Assembly (NCBI RefSeq): GCF_019933155.2
Contig: NZ_CP082944.1
Span: 994,001 to 1,058,000 of the forward strand
DNA length: 64,000 nucleotides
Reading direction: 5' to 3'
Origin: Metabacillus dongyingensis
Lineage (GTDB): Bacteria > Bacillota > Bacilli > Bacillales > Bacillaceae
Below the pieces are notes generated by a model that made no database searches, was not told the DNA's origin, and saw only the letters and a program-made list of their open reading frames with translations. The translations under genes were made by a program, and so were the position numbers. Below, in pieces: positions 63,273 to 64,000 of the stretch; positions within the stretch are counted from its first letter, which is position 1; every line of letters begins with the position of its first letter.

Positions 63273-64000
63273 ATGAGTGAAGCAGTTTTGAAAAAAACAG
63301 ACAATGATGCACCAAAACAAAGCAGAAAGCTAAAGAGTTACTTAAGTAAATTTGGACCGCTTATCGGTCTTGTCCTTTTAACTACAGTGCTCACATTTTT
63401 ATCGGACAAGTTTTTAACATTGAATAATATAATGAACATTGCCCGACAATCTTCTATCAATGCCATTCTTGCAATGGGGATGCTTCTTCCAATATTAACA
63501 GCAGGGATTGATTTGTCTGTTGGATCCATTCTTGCAGTCTCCATTATGGTTATGGGAATTGTCTCAGTTAACATGGGCTTGAGTCCAATCCTAGGTATTA
63601 TTGTATGTCTTGCCGTCGGTGCTGGATTTGGTTTAATAAACGGGTTGTTATTAACAAAATTACGTTTGCCGCATCCGTTTATTTCTACACTTGGTACAAT
63701 GAACATCGCACGTGGGATTGCGCTAATTTTAACTGCTGCAGCTCCGATTGCTGGTTTCCCATATTTAATTCAATTTATAGGCCGTGAATTTGTAGGTCCT
63801 ATTCCAGTTAGTTTCCTTCTTGTTATAGTTGTATATATCATCTTTCATATTTTCCTAACCAGAACACAGACAGGGCGTTATATTTACGCCATCGGCGGTA
63901 ACAAGGAAGCTGCTCGTCTGTCAGGTATTAATGTCGATCGCGTGTTAATTATTGTGTATACAATCAGTGGTTTAATGGCGGGGCTTGCAGGTCTTGTAAC
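63273..64000 (+). CDS. Sugar ABC transporter permease (RbsC type), 3' end missing
   Basis: The frame is open from ATG 63273, preceded by AGGAGG, to the window end: 242 codons with no stop. The product has six or more hydrophobic segments in the part seen, the family motif TAGIDLSVGSILAVS and the conserved loop GGNKEAARLSGINVDRV, as in RbsC/CUT2 permeases. It partners with the ATPase just upstream. The substrate-binding protein gene, expected next, lies outside the window. Confidence 0.9.
   Translation, partial: MSEAVLKKTDNDAPKQSRKLKSYLSKFGPLIGLVLLTTVLTFLSDKFLTLNNIMNIARQSSINAILAMGMLLPILTAGIDLSVGSILAVSIMVMGIVSVNMGLSPILGIIVCLAVGAGFGLINGLLLTKLRLPHPFISTLGTMNIARGIALILTAAAPIAGFPYLIQFIGREFVGPIPVSFLLVIVVYIIFHIFLTRTQTGRYIYAIGGNKEAARLSGINVDRVLIIVYTISGLMAGLAGLV

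Overview
The window is low-GC Gram-positive chromosome from a Bacillaceae member. Reading frames have strong purine-rich Shine-Dalgarno sites, promoters are of the SigA type (TTGAAA-N17-TATAAT), and hairpin-plus-T-run terminators are frequent. The backbone gene order ecsB-ecsC-yhaA-yhfA-hmoB-pbpF-hemE-hemH-hemY-yhgD-yhgE ... yhfH-yhfI-lplJ-lcfB ... yhfN matches, from memory, the ecs/hem/yhf region of Bacillus subtilis. Several genes here are absent from that stretch of B. subtilis, so this is a relative and not B. subtilis itself. No rRNA, tRNA, transposase, phage gene or CRISPR array was seen.

Layout. 0-7.9 kb: the end of ecsB, ecsC, an M20 amidohydrolase, a PAP2 phosphatase, a membrane transporter, heme monooxygenase HmoB and class A PBP PbpF. 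7.9-8.4 kb: three to four copies of a ~123-bp intergenic repeat whose hairpins show compensatory base changes. 8.5-15.2 kb: hemEHY (coproporphyrin-dependent heme synthesis), then TetR regulator YhgD and its probable target yhgE, which share a TGACC-N13-GGTCA operator. 15.4-25.3 kb: a LacI-type regulator and a complete autoinducer-2 (Lsr) uptake and processing locus. lsrACDB runs leftward and lsrR-lsrK-cupin-lsrF runs rightward; a cupin sits where LsrG would be expected. 25.4-35.6 kb: katE, yhfH, yhfI, lplJ, a FadR-boxed lcfB/enoyl-CoA hydratase operon, a regulator-azlCD operon and the M48 protease YhfN. 35.8-38.8 kb: isocitrate lyase, a 24-copy 52-bp tandem repeat and a small IDEAL-domain protein.

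39.2-59.3 kb is a catabolic island that looks built for host- or fungus-type N-glycans. It encodes a secreted multidomain GH85 endo-beta-N-acetylglucosaminidase, two different GH38 alpha-mannosidases, a GH125 exo-alpha-mannosidase, a DUF624 membrane protein, a YesM/YesN-type two-component system, an LplABC-type importer without its own ATPase, a GH1 beta-glycosidase and a ROK sugar kinase. The inferred flow is: cut the chitobiose core outside, import the mannosyl oligosaccharide, trim the alpha-mannoses inside, then split the remaining beta-linked disaccharide with GH1 and ROK.

59.4-64 kb: two Gfo/Idh/MocA dehydrogenases and a sugar ABC importer (ATPase, then a permease cut by the window end). 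Their two promoters carry nearly identical GAAAGCGCTT operators, related to one upstream of the first mannosidase gene, so the three units may share a CcpA/LacI-type regulator.
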